Shown here: positions 10,493-19,708 of the stretch, in pieces | Layout: each line of letters begins with the position of its first letter | Position numbering within the stretch: the stretch's first letter is position 1 | NCBI GenBank assembly: GCA_019693395.1 | Contig: JAAMXP010000485.1 | Location: forward strand, 1 to 20,221 | Direction: 5' to 3' | Length of the DNA stretch: 20,221 nucleotides | Source of the DNA: Ettlia oleoabundans | Taxonomy: Eukaryota; Chlorophyta; Chlorophyceae; Chlamydomonadales | Notes under the pieces: model-generated | What the model was told of the DNA's origin: nothing | Databases searched by the model: none | What the model saw: the letters and a program-made list of their open reading frames with translations, nothing else | Position numbers and translations under genes: made by a program

Positions 10493-10501
10493 CACGTGTT
10501 G
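10493..10501 (+). promoter_or_regulatory. G-box-like element CACGTGTTG, copy 2
   Basis: This is the same nine bases in the same orientation, starting 46 bp after copy 1. The repetition makes chance slightly less likely, but no further support is visible. Confidence 0.3.
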
Positions 10502-10952
10502 AGCCTGGCGCCTAGTTCATGCTGTCCTATGGTTGCAGGGCCAGTCCAGGCAGTGTGACTAATCTCACAGGCTGCGGCTGGGCGGGCGCATCGTCATACC
10601 CACCGTCACAGCACGCGCGCCGTGCTGGCACATTAAAGATGGGGCTGGGTACGAATCGCGGCATTCGCAGCAGCGCTCCGGCCGATCAACTGTTTGAAAC
10701 AACGGCACTTTGCTTTGAACACACTGGGAGCAGGTGCTATAGCGGGCGGCCCGCTGCTAGCTTCTACCCCCTGGCGTCCGACACTGCTGAGCTTAACGCT
10801 GAAAACAATCAGAAGCAAGTCGACAGGTTCCTAGGGGTAGTGACAGCGCCGTGTCGACTGGCCCTGCGGGCGCCCAGCAACACCTCGTGTCGCCAACCAG
10901 AGGCGCCCTCACTGCGGGCGCAAGCTTTTGCCCCATTTCACCCGTTGCAGCC

Positions 10953-12616
10953 ATGGGTGCAGTGCCGTCGCGGCCAGATTCCTCCGAATCTTATTATGAG
11001 AGGCAACGCATTCTGCAAGAGTTGAACAGAGAAAGGTCCATGCCGGAATGCAAGAGGGACGAGGCCAAAGTCTTACGCATGGAGCGGGAGTATCTGGAGA
11101 AGTTGCTGATGTTCCAGAAGGTGGGTTTGAGCCGCTATGGGGGCATAAGGCGGAGTGGTTGGTAGAGGGATGCACTGGCGGCAGTGCTTGGAGCATGCAC
11201 GGTGCCGTTCCTGCACCTGGTTTACACCCGCCCCAGCAGCACCCTCTTCATCCACCGACCTGCCATGCCGTTCCATCCATCCATCCATTTCACCCATTCC
11301 ATCCACCATGCATGGTGCAGTTCATGTACGAGCAACTGGGTCTTCGTGCACACGAGCACAAAACCCCTGACACCAAGGAGCACAGCAAAAGCTGCTCGAT
11401 ATCTGACTGGGTGCGGCAACGGGCGGCAGTGAGCGAGCGAGCGCAACAAGAGTTTTGGAGGATGTGTGCGGAGCAGACAGAAGCTGAACTGCGTGCAGTG
11501 GGTGGGCAGTGCTCCCCTGTGCAAGAGCTGTTGGCGCCGCCTTGCCTACATCTGGAGCTCTCGCCCGCACTGCAGCAGGCACCCGAAATTTATACCCCCC
11601 ACAATTGCGTCAACTGCCGTAAATTGTTTGAGAAGGTGGGTATGCACTAAAAAAGAGGCATGTGGCAGCATAGTGTGGCCGCAATTCAACTTGATCCAAT
11701 TTTTCCCTCCCTTCACACAGCTGACCATCACGAAACAAGCCTTATTTGATCAAGTTGCTAGGATTACCCTTGAAAGCCTGCCTTCGTCGTCTGTGCCTCA
11801 CCTGCCCACCCCTCCATCCAGTTTGGTGCAGATTAAGGCTGAAGAAACAGAGCTGCATGGCTATCATAAGGAATATGTGGCGCACAGAGATACTGTCATT
11901 CAGCGACAGGTGGGCCTGGTGTCTTGAGCCTCAGTGTGCAAGGTTGTGTGCGTTCAGAACTGCCATTGCAACAGTCATGTGGTTTGATATTGCCAGCAAC
12001 CAGCACCACGCAGCCTATGATTTGTGCCAGCCTTGCAAGCACGCAGATGCAACTGCCCATCCCTAGTGCTCCGTTTTCCTCTGCCAATGCCGCTTGGCGG
12101 TTGGTGGTCATCCTGCAGCGGCCAACTCTCCCTGGCATCTATTATGCAGGAACTCGATGGTGGTTGGCAACTTTGCTGAGCTAAATCAACAGCAACACCC
12201 CTTTCAGCAGTTGTTTTGCGTCAAGACTCCGTTGCAAACAGCTCTGCACGTGGTACGTCTACGATAACCATTCCGAGTACGTTTTTACCCCCTGTTGGCT
12301 ATTGTGACATGCACAGCCCCAGTTATTTGTTAGCGATTTTTCCTTCCTGCCCCTTGCTTTATCCCTGTTCAATTTGTATTTTTGCCATTGTAACCTGTTT
12401 GCATGCCACCCTGTTCCTTTACTCCTGTGCCGCATTTCGCCCTTTACCTATCTTGCCTTATGTAAGCCTGCCAGAACATATATTAGGAGCATTGTGAGTG
12501 CGTATCTCCTCACACACACTCCCCTTCAAGCCGGTGGAGCAAAGCACGCAGGGGGCTATCAGCATATGCTCGCATCCTTACAAGCATCCCTGCAGGACCA
12601 AAGAGGGCCACGCTAG
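10953..12616 (+). CDS. Unrecognised coiled-coil protein with myristoylation-type N-terminus
   Basis: I do not recognise this family. The model has six exons: 10953-11120, 11321-11635, 11721-11909, 12150-12159, 12208-12252 and 12531-12616 (TAG); 270 residues, all phases consistent. The first three exons are well supported by open frame and splice signals; the 10-nt exon and the two last exons rest on phase and signals only. The protein starts MGAVPSRP (Gly2, Ser6), a fit to N-myristoylation. It is charged and helical: ERQRILQELNRERSMPEC, then KVLRMEREYLEKLLMFQK, then a central SDWVRQRAAVSERAQQEFW segment, a CVNC pair (Cys152/Cys155), a probable coiled coil (KAEETELHGYHKEYVAHRD), and a C-terminus with QHMLASLQASLQDQRG. 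There are no transmembrane segments. The start is the first ATG in the frame. A lineage-specific membrane-tethered scaffold is one reading, unproven. It converges on TANGO2. Confidence 0.6.
11272..11313 (+). repeat. CATC/CCAT simple repeat in intron
   Basis: Repeated ccat/catcc units lie in intron 11121-11320 just before the acceptor tggtgcag. They provide a pyrimidine-rich stretch and have no coding content. Confidence 0.65.
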
Positions 12617-12621
12617 GCCAG

Positions 12622-12626
12622 CTGTA
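12622..12626 (+). terminator. Candidate polyadenylation signal TGTAA (coiled-coil gene)
   Basis: TGTAA lies 5 nt after the TAG at 12614-12616, in agctgtaaatcc. This green-algal poly(A) signal supports the proposed 3' end, although the implied 3' UTR would be very short. Confidence 0.4.
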
Positions 12627-12877
12627 AATCCCATGGTTCCCCAAGTCGTAACTTTGACGGAAGCGGGGCTGCACCGTGGCCTCATCAGCACCAGGCGACC
12701 GCCAGGCGGCGCGGCACAGGCAGCGCTCGCAGCGCCAACCTTGGCTGCCAGGCTGGCGTGGGAAGCAGCAAGAAAAGGTGCCATGCTGCTGATGCCTGAA
12801 TCAGCCTGTCCAAATGTCAGCAGAGCGCACGAGCGCACGTTAACCTCCTTCAGTTGGCCTGGCATCCCTGTGTGATG

Positions 12878-12882
12878 TTACA
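12878..12882 (-). terminator. Candidate polyadenylation signal TGTAA (TANGO2)
   Basis: The plus strand reads ttaca, so the minus strand has TGTAA about 103 nt past the TANGO2 stop, a plausible 3' UTR length. Confidence 0.45.
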
Positions 12883-12984
12883 CGGCTAGCACAGGCACGC
12901 ACCCATACTGTCATGATTGCTCCTAAAGAAGCAGCCAGTAAACCACCCTAGTAAAGGTGATGTTGTGGTTGCGGCTGATGCTAC

Positions 12985-14972
12985 TCATGACGGCATTGCC
13001 TCGTGTTGCACCTCTTGTGAATTCTCATCAAAATTTGCCGCCTGCCCACACTCAGGTTGGAGTTTTGATGGATCTAGGTCCAGCTGCAATTTGTGCTGCA
13101 CTTCCGTCCAGCCGCTGTCCTTGTTGTCTCGGCAGCGCTCTCGCAGCTCTGCACGCCCATCCCGCCACACCGCAAGCACCGCCTGACTGCGGGTGCCAAA
13201 GGGCCCCGTGTCTGTTTCTATCGGCTGCAGAGCAGCAGAAAGGCAAGGAGGCAGCAGCAGCGTCCAATCTCCAGCATTCTGCTGCTTTCAGGCTTATGGA
13301 TAACGAACCGCTCGGCCAGCAAATGCGGCAATGCAGCAGGTATAGGCATGGAGTCAACACCAGAAACGCCTGCTCACCTGTACAAAGATGCTGCTGGCTG
13401 CTGCCTCAAAATCGGGCCCGAATCCAGTCTCCGGCAACCGCTTGGGATCCTGTTCAAGCAAGCGATCATTTGATAGCAGGCAAAACAGGTCCTCCCAAGG
13501 AACATTTGTGGCATTGCCAGCTCTGCTGCTGCTGCCTGCACTGCTGCCGCAGTTGCTTGGGTTGCCAACGCGTCGGCCGCTGCCACTGCTGCAGCAGGTA
13601 GAGGGAGATTCCTCGCTGCCATCCTTTCTGCCGGTGGTTTTCTCGCTGCAGCTGTTGTTGTCGCTGTCAGTGACGCTGAATGCGCCACAATTAAGCAGGC
13701 GCTGCAGCTGGCGCAGCCCCTCGTCCGTCTGCATGATGGGGACTCAGGGAGCCAATTTTGCGTCACTCGCATCGGACTGTCTCAATAACAGCTTGAAACG
13801 CATGTTTGAGTGCCGCTGAATGCATATCAACATGATGACCACTTGCCTTGGCCCAGTGGGCATCCAAATGGCCGTTTGTGATGCTGTGTAGGCCAGGCAG
13901 CATGGGTTGAGGCTGCCCACTCCCTCTGTTGCTCAAGTAAGCCATGCGCTGGTGCGCTAGGTCAGCCACAATCAAGTTGAAACCTGCATAAGCCTGCATA
14001 ACAGGTAGGAGGCTAGGCAGTCCAGACATTAAACAAAGCAATGACTGCCAGGATATGACTTGAGGCTGCCGGGCCAGACAGCAGCAGCGGCCAGACAGCA
14101 GCAGCAGTCACAAGCCCCAGAAGCGGAAATAACCTGCCCTTGCCAGCCTGTTTACCATTCCATAAGTTAGCACGCAGCGTCCTCTTCTCTAGTCATGCCC
14201 TGCACAGGCGCTAATCACCTTTTGGTCCAGCTTGGCCAAGTATTGTTCCGCATCTGCTTTGCTCAGTAGAAAGCCAGTGGGCAGCTCTCCCCGGCTGTGA
14301 GCTCCAACGCAGAAGCTATCCAGGGTGGTGAGGCCCAGTGCTGAGCTTGCATCAACGCCTTCAACATCATGCTGGACATTGGCAGGGCCGCTCTTCTGCA
14401 GAACGGAGCAGAGAACGGCAGGGTGAGGAGGTGATGGTCGTCAAGATGCCCACCCCAGCTGGCAGGCAGTGTCACTCGCAATACAGCCTGCGCACAGCGT
14501 AGTAAGAGTGACCACAAGATGCAAGTCACAATGCATTTTGCCCTTTATTCCATTCAGGCCTTAGGCCCAAAACTCGCCTCCCGGAAGTTAGTCAAAAAAG
14601 CCGCTCGGCCCCGCCTGCTGATACATAACCATGTCCCGCCAGCCACCAAGTCTCTGCCTCCAAGGATGTCTGGATGATCGTCCCAAAAGTGAGAACAGGC
14701 TGTGGGCCTGCACAGCAGCAATCAGGGATTCCACGGCTGCAGCTTATAAGCCTGGCATACCAAGGTGGCTGCAGCTGAGGCAGGTGCCGCTTGCGCCCAG
14801 TCACCGCCGCCAAACTGGCAACGCTCGAGGCTCAGATGCGGACAAAGCGCAGCTTCGCGGACATTGTCTCGCGACTCACCCACCTTGAAAACTGCTCGTC
14901 TCGGTTGAAGCAGCACAAAAGCAGCAGGTCGGGGGTTTGTGGGTGCTGCCACACGAAATAAGCTATGCACAT
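12985..14972 (-). CDS. TANGO2: TANGO2/NRDE-family protein
   Basis: Six exons: 14972-14884, 14707-14578, 14395-14219, 13993-13847, 13728-13378, 13224-12985 (TGA); 377 residues, against about 276 in human. The protein opens MCIAYF with Cys at position 2 and has FNRDEQFSRP (NRDE at 23-26), the N-terminal signature of the family. GGTWLCISRRGRAAFLTNFRE, SRGELPTGFLL, YAGFNLIVADL, YLSNRG, SITNGHLD-HW, then FGTRSQAVLAV near the C-terminus all match TANGO2 in order. TANGO2 relatives act in Golgi organisation, mitochondrial lipid metabolism and haem mobilisation; the exact biochemistry is debated. The fold resembles N-terminal-nucleophile hydrolases. Exon 5 carries an extra Ser/Gly/Asn-rich linker of about 60 residues (roughly 195-258). 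Introns 14396-14577 and 13729-13846 use GC donors. Its upstream region borders the Rab GAP 3' end. Confidence 0.93.
13729..13846 (-). other. GC-AG intron in TANGO2 (intron 4)
   Basis: Exon 4 ends CACTGGGCCAAG and is followed by gcaagt, the preferred GC-type donor. The acceptor is catcatgcag. Reading through instead hits a stop soon after VIETVRCE. Splicing here gives HWAK-TDEGLRQLQRLL, which aligns gap-free with the WRKLCFGKQLF helix of human TANGO2. Confidence 0.75.
14072..14105. repeat. 17-bp perfect tandem duplication in TANGO2 intron 3
   Basis: The word ggccagacagcagcagc occurs twice without a gap, at 14072-14088 and 14089-14105, inside intron 13994-14218. It looks like a recent slippage or duplication event with no visible function. 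Confidence 0.85.
14396..14577 (-). other. GC-AG intron in TANGO2 (intron 2)
   Basis: Exon 2 ends FLTNFRE (codon GAG) and is followed by gcgagt. The next exon starts after ttctgcag with AAG AGC GGC. Using the nearest GT instead (4 nt later) shifts the frame and loses the SRGELPTGFLL segment known in the family. Confidence 0.72.
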
Positions 14973-15269
14973 GTCGATAGCTCTGTTGCAGTACTATGCA
15001 TACTGGTGAGGTGCAACTGAGTTTCGGACCCAATAGAAGGCCCTGCCGCCCGGGCGCCAGCTTGGCACCAGCCATGCGCCAGGCAAAGCCAGTGGCTCCC
15101 CCCATTTCTGCGCTCTTTCGCACAGTACTTCAGGCAGTTGCAGTTGAACAATTACAAGGTAAAAATGGGGGCCAAACCAAAAACTTCAGTATCAGTCAAT
15201 ATACAGTTTTAGAAACGACTGTGCATGCACCAATGTGGTGGCAAAGTAGGGTGGCGGAGTGGCAGGCTG
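14973..15269 (-). other. Intergenic region between TBC gene 3' end and TANGO2 start
   Basis: The 297 bp hold the 3' UTR of the TBC gene, with a TGTAA candidate, and the promoter/5' UTR of TANGO2, both on the minus strand. No clear promoter motif was recognised. Confidence 0.5.
15152..15156 (-). terminator. Candidate polyadenylation signal TGTAA (TBC gene)
   Basis: The plus strand reads ttaca; on the minus strand TGTAA falls about 114 nt after the TBC-gene stop codon, a normal 3' UTR distance. Confidence 0.45.
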
Positions 15270-18200
15270 CTATCGCTTGGCTGCATCCTTCCCAGCAGAC
15301 ACCAAAAACCCTTTCAGGTGCTCCTCTTGCAATGAAGCGGCGCGCTGGGTCACCGCCTCCCCGCTCAAGCGCTTGCTGCGCTGTGGCTCTGCAGCTGCAG
15401 GGCCCAAGTCTGACTCCAACAGCTGCCGCTCCGGTGTGGCTGGGCGGCTGGCACCAGTTTGATTACCCTGCTGCATGGGCGATGGCAACGGCGCAAGTGA
15501 GCCGCTGCCTTCGCTGCTGAGCTCGCTCAATTGGCGGCCGTCACGTGCCATGCTTTGCCAACTGGCCATGCTGCTGAGCCCTGGGCCCATGCCAGGCTGC
15601 CCCTCTGAGCCCTGCTCGCTGCAGACAGCAATCTTGAAGCTGCTCCACTCCTCCAACTCACTGCTGTGCCGCAGCTGTCGGCCGGCTGTTGCTGCATGAG
15701 TGGGCCCCGGTGGCGCCGCATTGGTGCTGCTAGGTGACAAAGTGGCCGCGTCATTGCCCTCACCGGCGATGCCCCCTCCAGCACCGGAGTTGGCCCAGCT
15801 GGCATTCAGGCTCAGAGCATGCAGCACTGCAGCCAGGCTGTTCCCTTGGCTGGTGGGGACTTCATGGATGAGATGAGCGGTGCCGCTACCACTAGGGACT
15901 GTTGAACTGGCCCCTGGGCTGCCCTGCTTGGGCCCATCTGGGCTATGACCAAAGAGGCCGAGGAAGGAGTTGACTGCAATGGCATGGGCACTGCCGCTGG
16001 GCGCCGCTGCTCTGCCGCCGCTGCTGCTGCTGTCCATCTCTGGCTGCTGTGTCTCCTGCTGTTCCCTTAAATCCACAAGGGGCAAAGTTGAGTTGAGGGG
16101 CGCGATCTGGTAGCTTCCAAATGAGGGCGCCGAACGCGAGGAGGAGCCATCCGACGCCACCAAGGCTCCCGGCTGCTCCGCTGCCAATCCTAAAGCGTGC
16201 TGGGCGGCTCCGCTAGAGTCAAACGGTCCTGCCCCATGGCCCAGGGCAGCTGCCTGCGGTGCTGCAGCAGCTGATGCATGCTCGGGAGGCAAAGCTGGCG
16301 GCAGCTTGCTTGCATGCTGTGGTTGTTGTTGTTGTTGCTGCTGGTCCTGGTGGTGCTGCTTGCAGTCCGGATATGCTGCACTGACAGGCGATGCATCGCT
16401 GCCCCTCAGTGCAGCATCAAAGGGGGAAGGAGATGCCGTAAGGTGCAAGCTGGACTGGCGGGCCAAGGCGTCCCATCTGGCATGCGCTGCGTCTGGGCGA
16501 GCTCTGCCTTCATGCTGCTGCTGCTGCTGCCGAGGCAATGAATCTGCCGGCTGCTGTGCCTGCGCCTGCACCTGCTGCTCTGCCAATGCTTGCTGCTGCT
16601 CTGTTTCAGGCTGCTGCGGAAGAGAGGGAGGCGAGCGCGTCCCTGGGGAGCGTTGGGCGGCGGAGGTGAAGGAGGCGGGGCGGGAGGCATCCAGGGGTGA
16701 GTATGCTGACAGTGCCTGGCTGAGCTGCGGGTTGAGCTGCACCAGGTCCAGGTCAGCAATGGAGCGGTCGATACGCACCCGCTGAGGAGGCACTGCAGCA
16801 GGCAGACGTGGGGAGGTACACAGTGAGGACATGCTTGCAACAAGAGATTGGGTGCAGAGAAGCCGTCACAGAGCATGGTGTCTGCACGCTGCACGGCAGG
16901 CGCAGTTGCAGACAGCAGGGAAACCCATGCCACATAACAGCTGCGGATGTATACGCAAATCGTAGGGGGACTAGTCACAGGTGAGTTAGTGGCTTGAATC
17001 TCACATGACTGCAGGTCTGGGTCCGACTTCCACGACGCCCACGCCACTGCCCTGCCAGGTGGGCCAGCTGGTGGCTTGGGCAGCTTGAAGCCGCGGCTCA
17101 AAGTCCGCGCAACGGTGCGTGGCGTCAGCGGTTGCTGCTGCTGCTGCTGCTGCGGGTCTGCACCCCCGGCGCCTTTTGCCGCTCCCGCGGTAGGAGACTG
17201 CTGCTGCTGCTGCTGCTGGGCGCCCATCAGCCTGGGGGATTGCGTCGCGCTGTTGGAGCTCGCATCCGCCGCCGCTGCTTGCAACTCAGCAGGATCTGTG
17301 GTGGACTGGCTGATCAGCCGGTTGACCCTTGCCACCGCTTCCACCACTGTCTCGGCCCCGTTGATCTGATCCAACACCCGCAGCTGGCGAGCACTCCACG
17401 GCTTGCTGCAGGGTGAGGCCAGGTCGGGCAGGCAGGGGATGTACAAACCATCAACGAAGCACATGTTTGCTGTGCGGTTCTACCCTGCAGGGCTCGCCGA
17501 GCCAGTAAACTGCCACCGGCAAAAAGTACCACGCAATGTGCCATTTCCGTGACACCCAAGAGCAGAATCACAAGGCCCAGAGCGGCTCCACCTCACTTAA
17601 TATACCACTTATCCACCGAATCAGGCGAAAAGCGTACCTCAGGGCATCGGTGAGCATGTCATGCAGCGCTGCCTTGGGCCACTGAGGCACCTCCTGCCGC
17701 AGATAGTTGACCATCTCCTCAAAATCCCGCATGCGCAGCAGCGCCGCCTCGCACCGCGACACAATGCCCACAGCCACCTGGGTAGAGAGATGTAGATAGA
17801 ATGGGCATGCACTGCGTTGATCATGCAGTGTGCAATCAATTACTGCAACAACAGAGGATGATTTGAACAGACTGCCACTGTGAACCGAGCTGGTCTTACC
17901 TAGTAGATCAAACACAACACGATGCATACCCCTGCGTCGCCGCACCTTGAGCAGTGGTGAGGCGGCGGCCTGCCCTGTCATCAGCACGTCCATCACCCGC
18001 GCCGCAAAGTGGAGAGGGAAGTCGGCGGCAAAGCAGGTGAGAAGCCAAGAGGCGGCATAGAGTACAGGCAGGGCAGCGTGGGCCTCAAGGTGAGCTGCCA
18101 GCCGTGGCGGCAGCAGCTTGGACAGCTGCCACAGGCGGATCTGCAGCAGCGACATGTCTGGGAGGTACATCTCTCGCAGGCCGCGCTGCCGCATGAGGAG

Positions 18201-19342
18201 GCTGAGGGCCGCGTACGCGTCAGCCTCACTGGGCAGGTAGGTAAGCAGCAGGCCAGCAAGGAAGTTCATGCCTGCAGCAGGGCACTAACGGCATGGGCAG
18301 ATCAGCATATGTGCGTAAGACCGGCGTTGTAGCTGTAGCACAAACGAGAGAATGAGAGGTGAGCATGGGTCATTGTTGAGCCACAAACAGCAGGTCTATA
18401 CTCCTGCTGACAGCCTGCTGCTTTGTCCAGGCTGACAGCTCACGGAACAAAACATCGCAAGGAAAACATGCGCATGCAATAAGTGCACATACCCTGGGTG
18501 TATTCAATTTCCGGGTCAGACAGCGCGTAGGCACGCAGCACATTGAGCATTGCCCCCTGGCCGGCAGGCGAAGACAGCCTGCATGACCAGAGACAGACAG
18601 ATTATCAAGACTCTGAAATAGCAGGCATCTTGGGCGACACCAACGCTAACCGCGCACTAAAGATGCAAAGAAGATGTTATGCTACCTGTGCTGCTTGCTG
18701 CATGCAGCTGCACCGCTTGCAGAGCACAAGCAGCATCGAGCAGGCCGGCCCTAGCAGCCTCACCAGGTGTGCCCGGGGAAGGTGCGGTGTGTGTCCTTGT
18801 CTATCTCAGCCAGCACATCCCCCGACAGCTTCTGCGTACAGCCAGGATTGCAAACAAAAAGTTCATCACTACCAGACCCAGTAAAAACTCGGCATCGGCA
18901 GCCATTTAAAACATGCAGCATTGGCAGACACCCAGGCATGGATGGGCCCACCCTTCTAACCTCAAACAGCAGGTCATAATATTCGCCCGCCGCTGGCGCA
19001 GCGCCGTCTGGATCCTTGCGATGCAGCTGGCTGAGCCAGAGCTCAGTTCGCATCTGGGAGGGTGCAAAGGATGCAGGGGGGCGGCAAGCAAGTGCCTGTG
19101 CCGGCAGTGTCGGAGAGCAGTAGAGCTCTGCAGAACCTGTTGAAGCCATGCTGACACCCCTCACAGCTGTATGCAATCCACGGGACCCTCACCTTGGCTG
19201 GCACATCGTGGAAGACGGTCTTGCCAACCTGCAAGTCCACTGTGGAGCCGCCGTCTGCGCCCTGTACCCCCGCCACACTGCCGACGACGTCGAAAACCTG
19301 GGTGGCCAGCCAGCCCGCAAACTCAAACAGGCGGCCGGCCAT
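15270..19342 (-). CDS. TBC-domain Rab GTPase-activating protein with long low-complexity tail
   Basis: Eight exons: 19342-19193, 19053-18961, 18831-18764, 18578-18493, 18271-17946, 17777-17638, 17405-17005, 16792-15270 (stop); 928 residues. The TBC domain spans roughly 45-290 and shows both catalytic fingers: IDKDTHR with the arginine finger Arg97, and YTQGMNFLAG with Gln132. It also has RTFPGHTW, LPVLYAASWLLTCFAADFP, and ALLRMRDFEEMVNYLR. TBC proteins accelerate GTP hydrolysis by Rab GTPases and so switch off membrane-traffic steps; the Rab partner cannot be read here. Residues 289 to 928 are Ser/Ala/Gln/Pro-rich and probably disordered, with two Gln7 tracts (351-357, 373-379) encoded by pure CAG runs and more Gln clusters later. 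The start is the only ATG that leads the frame into the TBC fold. A TGTAA candidate follows the stop. The promoter is shared with alpha-tubulin. Confidence 0.9.
17132..17152 (-). repeat. CAG/CTG triplet run encoding Gln7
   Basis: Six CTG units plus one TTG on the plus strand read as CAG CAG ... CAA on the minus strand and encode residues 373-379 of the TBC protein. It is a candidate length-variable microsatellite. Confidence 0.9.
17198..17218 (-). repeat. (CAG)7 triplet run encoding Gln7
   Basis: Seven pure CTG units on the plus strand encode Gln351-357 of the TBC protein. The second tract lies only 45 bp away in the same exon. Confidence 0.9.
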
Positions 19343-19708
19343 GGTTGCTGGTGGTAGTTCAAGGCGGCACAGGGATGACTAGGATGCACAGGCAAGAGCT
19401 GGCCTCAAGGAGTGATCGAGTGCCGCGGCCCTGCCGTGCCCCGCGGCATATGTTATGCCCCTGATGTTTATGCAAATGGCCCCGTACGATGGACTATTGC
19501 GCCCACAGCTGCGATTGGACCGCCCCATGCCGTCTCCTTTCCCCGCCTGCTGCGTGCTGTGCTTCAGACTTTATGTGAGGCCGGGCCTGCTCCCGCTCCT
19601 CTATCCCGCCCAAGCACCCTCCCAGCCTCAAGAATCTTAGGTGTCGTTCCAGACCGTGTCTGGCTCGACTCCCCCACCAAGCAGCCGTAACAACAGCCAC
19701 CAGCAACC
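19343..19708. other. Divergent promoter region (TBC gene / alpha-tubulin)
   Basis: The 366 bp separate the start codons of two genes transcribed away from each other. It contains a tub-box-like word at 19356-19372 and an inverted CCAAT (attgg, 19514-19518). No convincing TATA box was found. Confidence 0.55.
19356..19372 (+). promoter_or_regulatory. Tub-box-like element
   Basis: The word agttcaaggcggcacag resembles the tub box of Chlamydomonas tubulin promoters, recalled as GCTCSAAGGCKS followed by two bases and MMG. The core CAAGGCGG and the trailing CAG fit; the first bases do not. There is one good copy, about 340 bp upstream of the tubulin ATG, where several copies are usual. Confidence 0.3.

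Larger units (their letters stand above)
10168..10952 (+). other. Intergenic region with two CACGTGTTG elements
   Basis: The 785 bp separate the SDR stop from the first ATG of the next gene. A frame open across part of it (10519-11025) runs out of frame through the next gene's first exon and has no family features. Two identical CACGTGTTG (G-box core) words are the only signals I see. A gttgcag acceptor-like word just before 10953 suggests a 5' UTR intron. Confidence 0.5.
12617..12984. other. Convergent intergenic region (3' UTRs)
   Basis: The 368 bp lie between the stop of the coiled-coil gene (+) and the TANGO2 stop (-). A plus-strand frame stays open to 12875 but is an alternative phase of the last exon and has no family features. 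Both genes have a TGTAA pentamer within it. Confidence 0.55.

Noticed and set aside
10519..11025. Plus-strand open frame of 168 codons
   Set aside because: It overlaps the first exon of the coiled-coil gene in another frame and has irregular composition with many Cys/Arg/Pro. Splice signals favour the other frame.
12498..12875. Plus-strand open frame past the orphan-gene stop
   Set aside because: It is the alternative phase of the last exon. It would need another upstream exon choice (for example joining QLFCVKTPLQTALH in phase 0). The TGTAA right after 12616 and the coil-like end of the chosen phase argue against it, though not decisively.
13813..13846. Alternative 31-nt intron or read-through at the end of TANGO2 exon 4
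   Set aside because: An intron of 31 nt is too short, and read-through ends at a TGA after VRCE. Only the 118-nt intron to 13729 restores the family helix at the right length.
16306..16785. Plus-strand Cys-rich frame of about 159 codons
   Set aside because: It is antisense to the Gln/Ser-rich exon 8 of the TBC gene. CAG repeats read backward give Cys/Leu runs, so this is a mirror of the real frame.
19470..19477. ATGCAAAT octamer in the tubulin upstream region
   Set aside because: This is an animal POU-factor site with no known role in algae. A single eight-base match is expected by chance.
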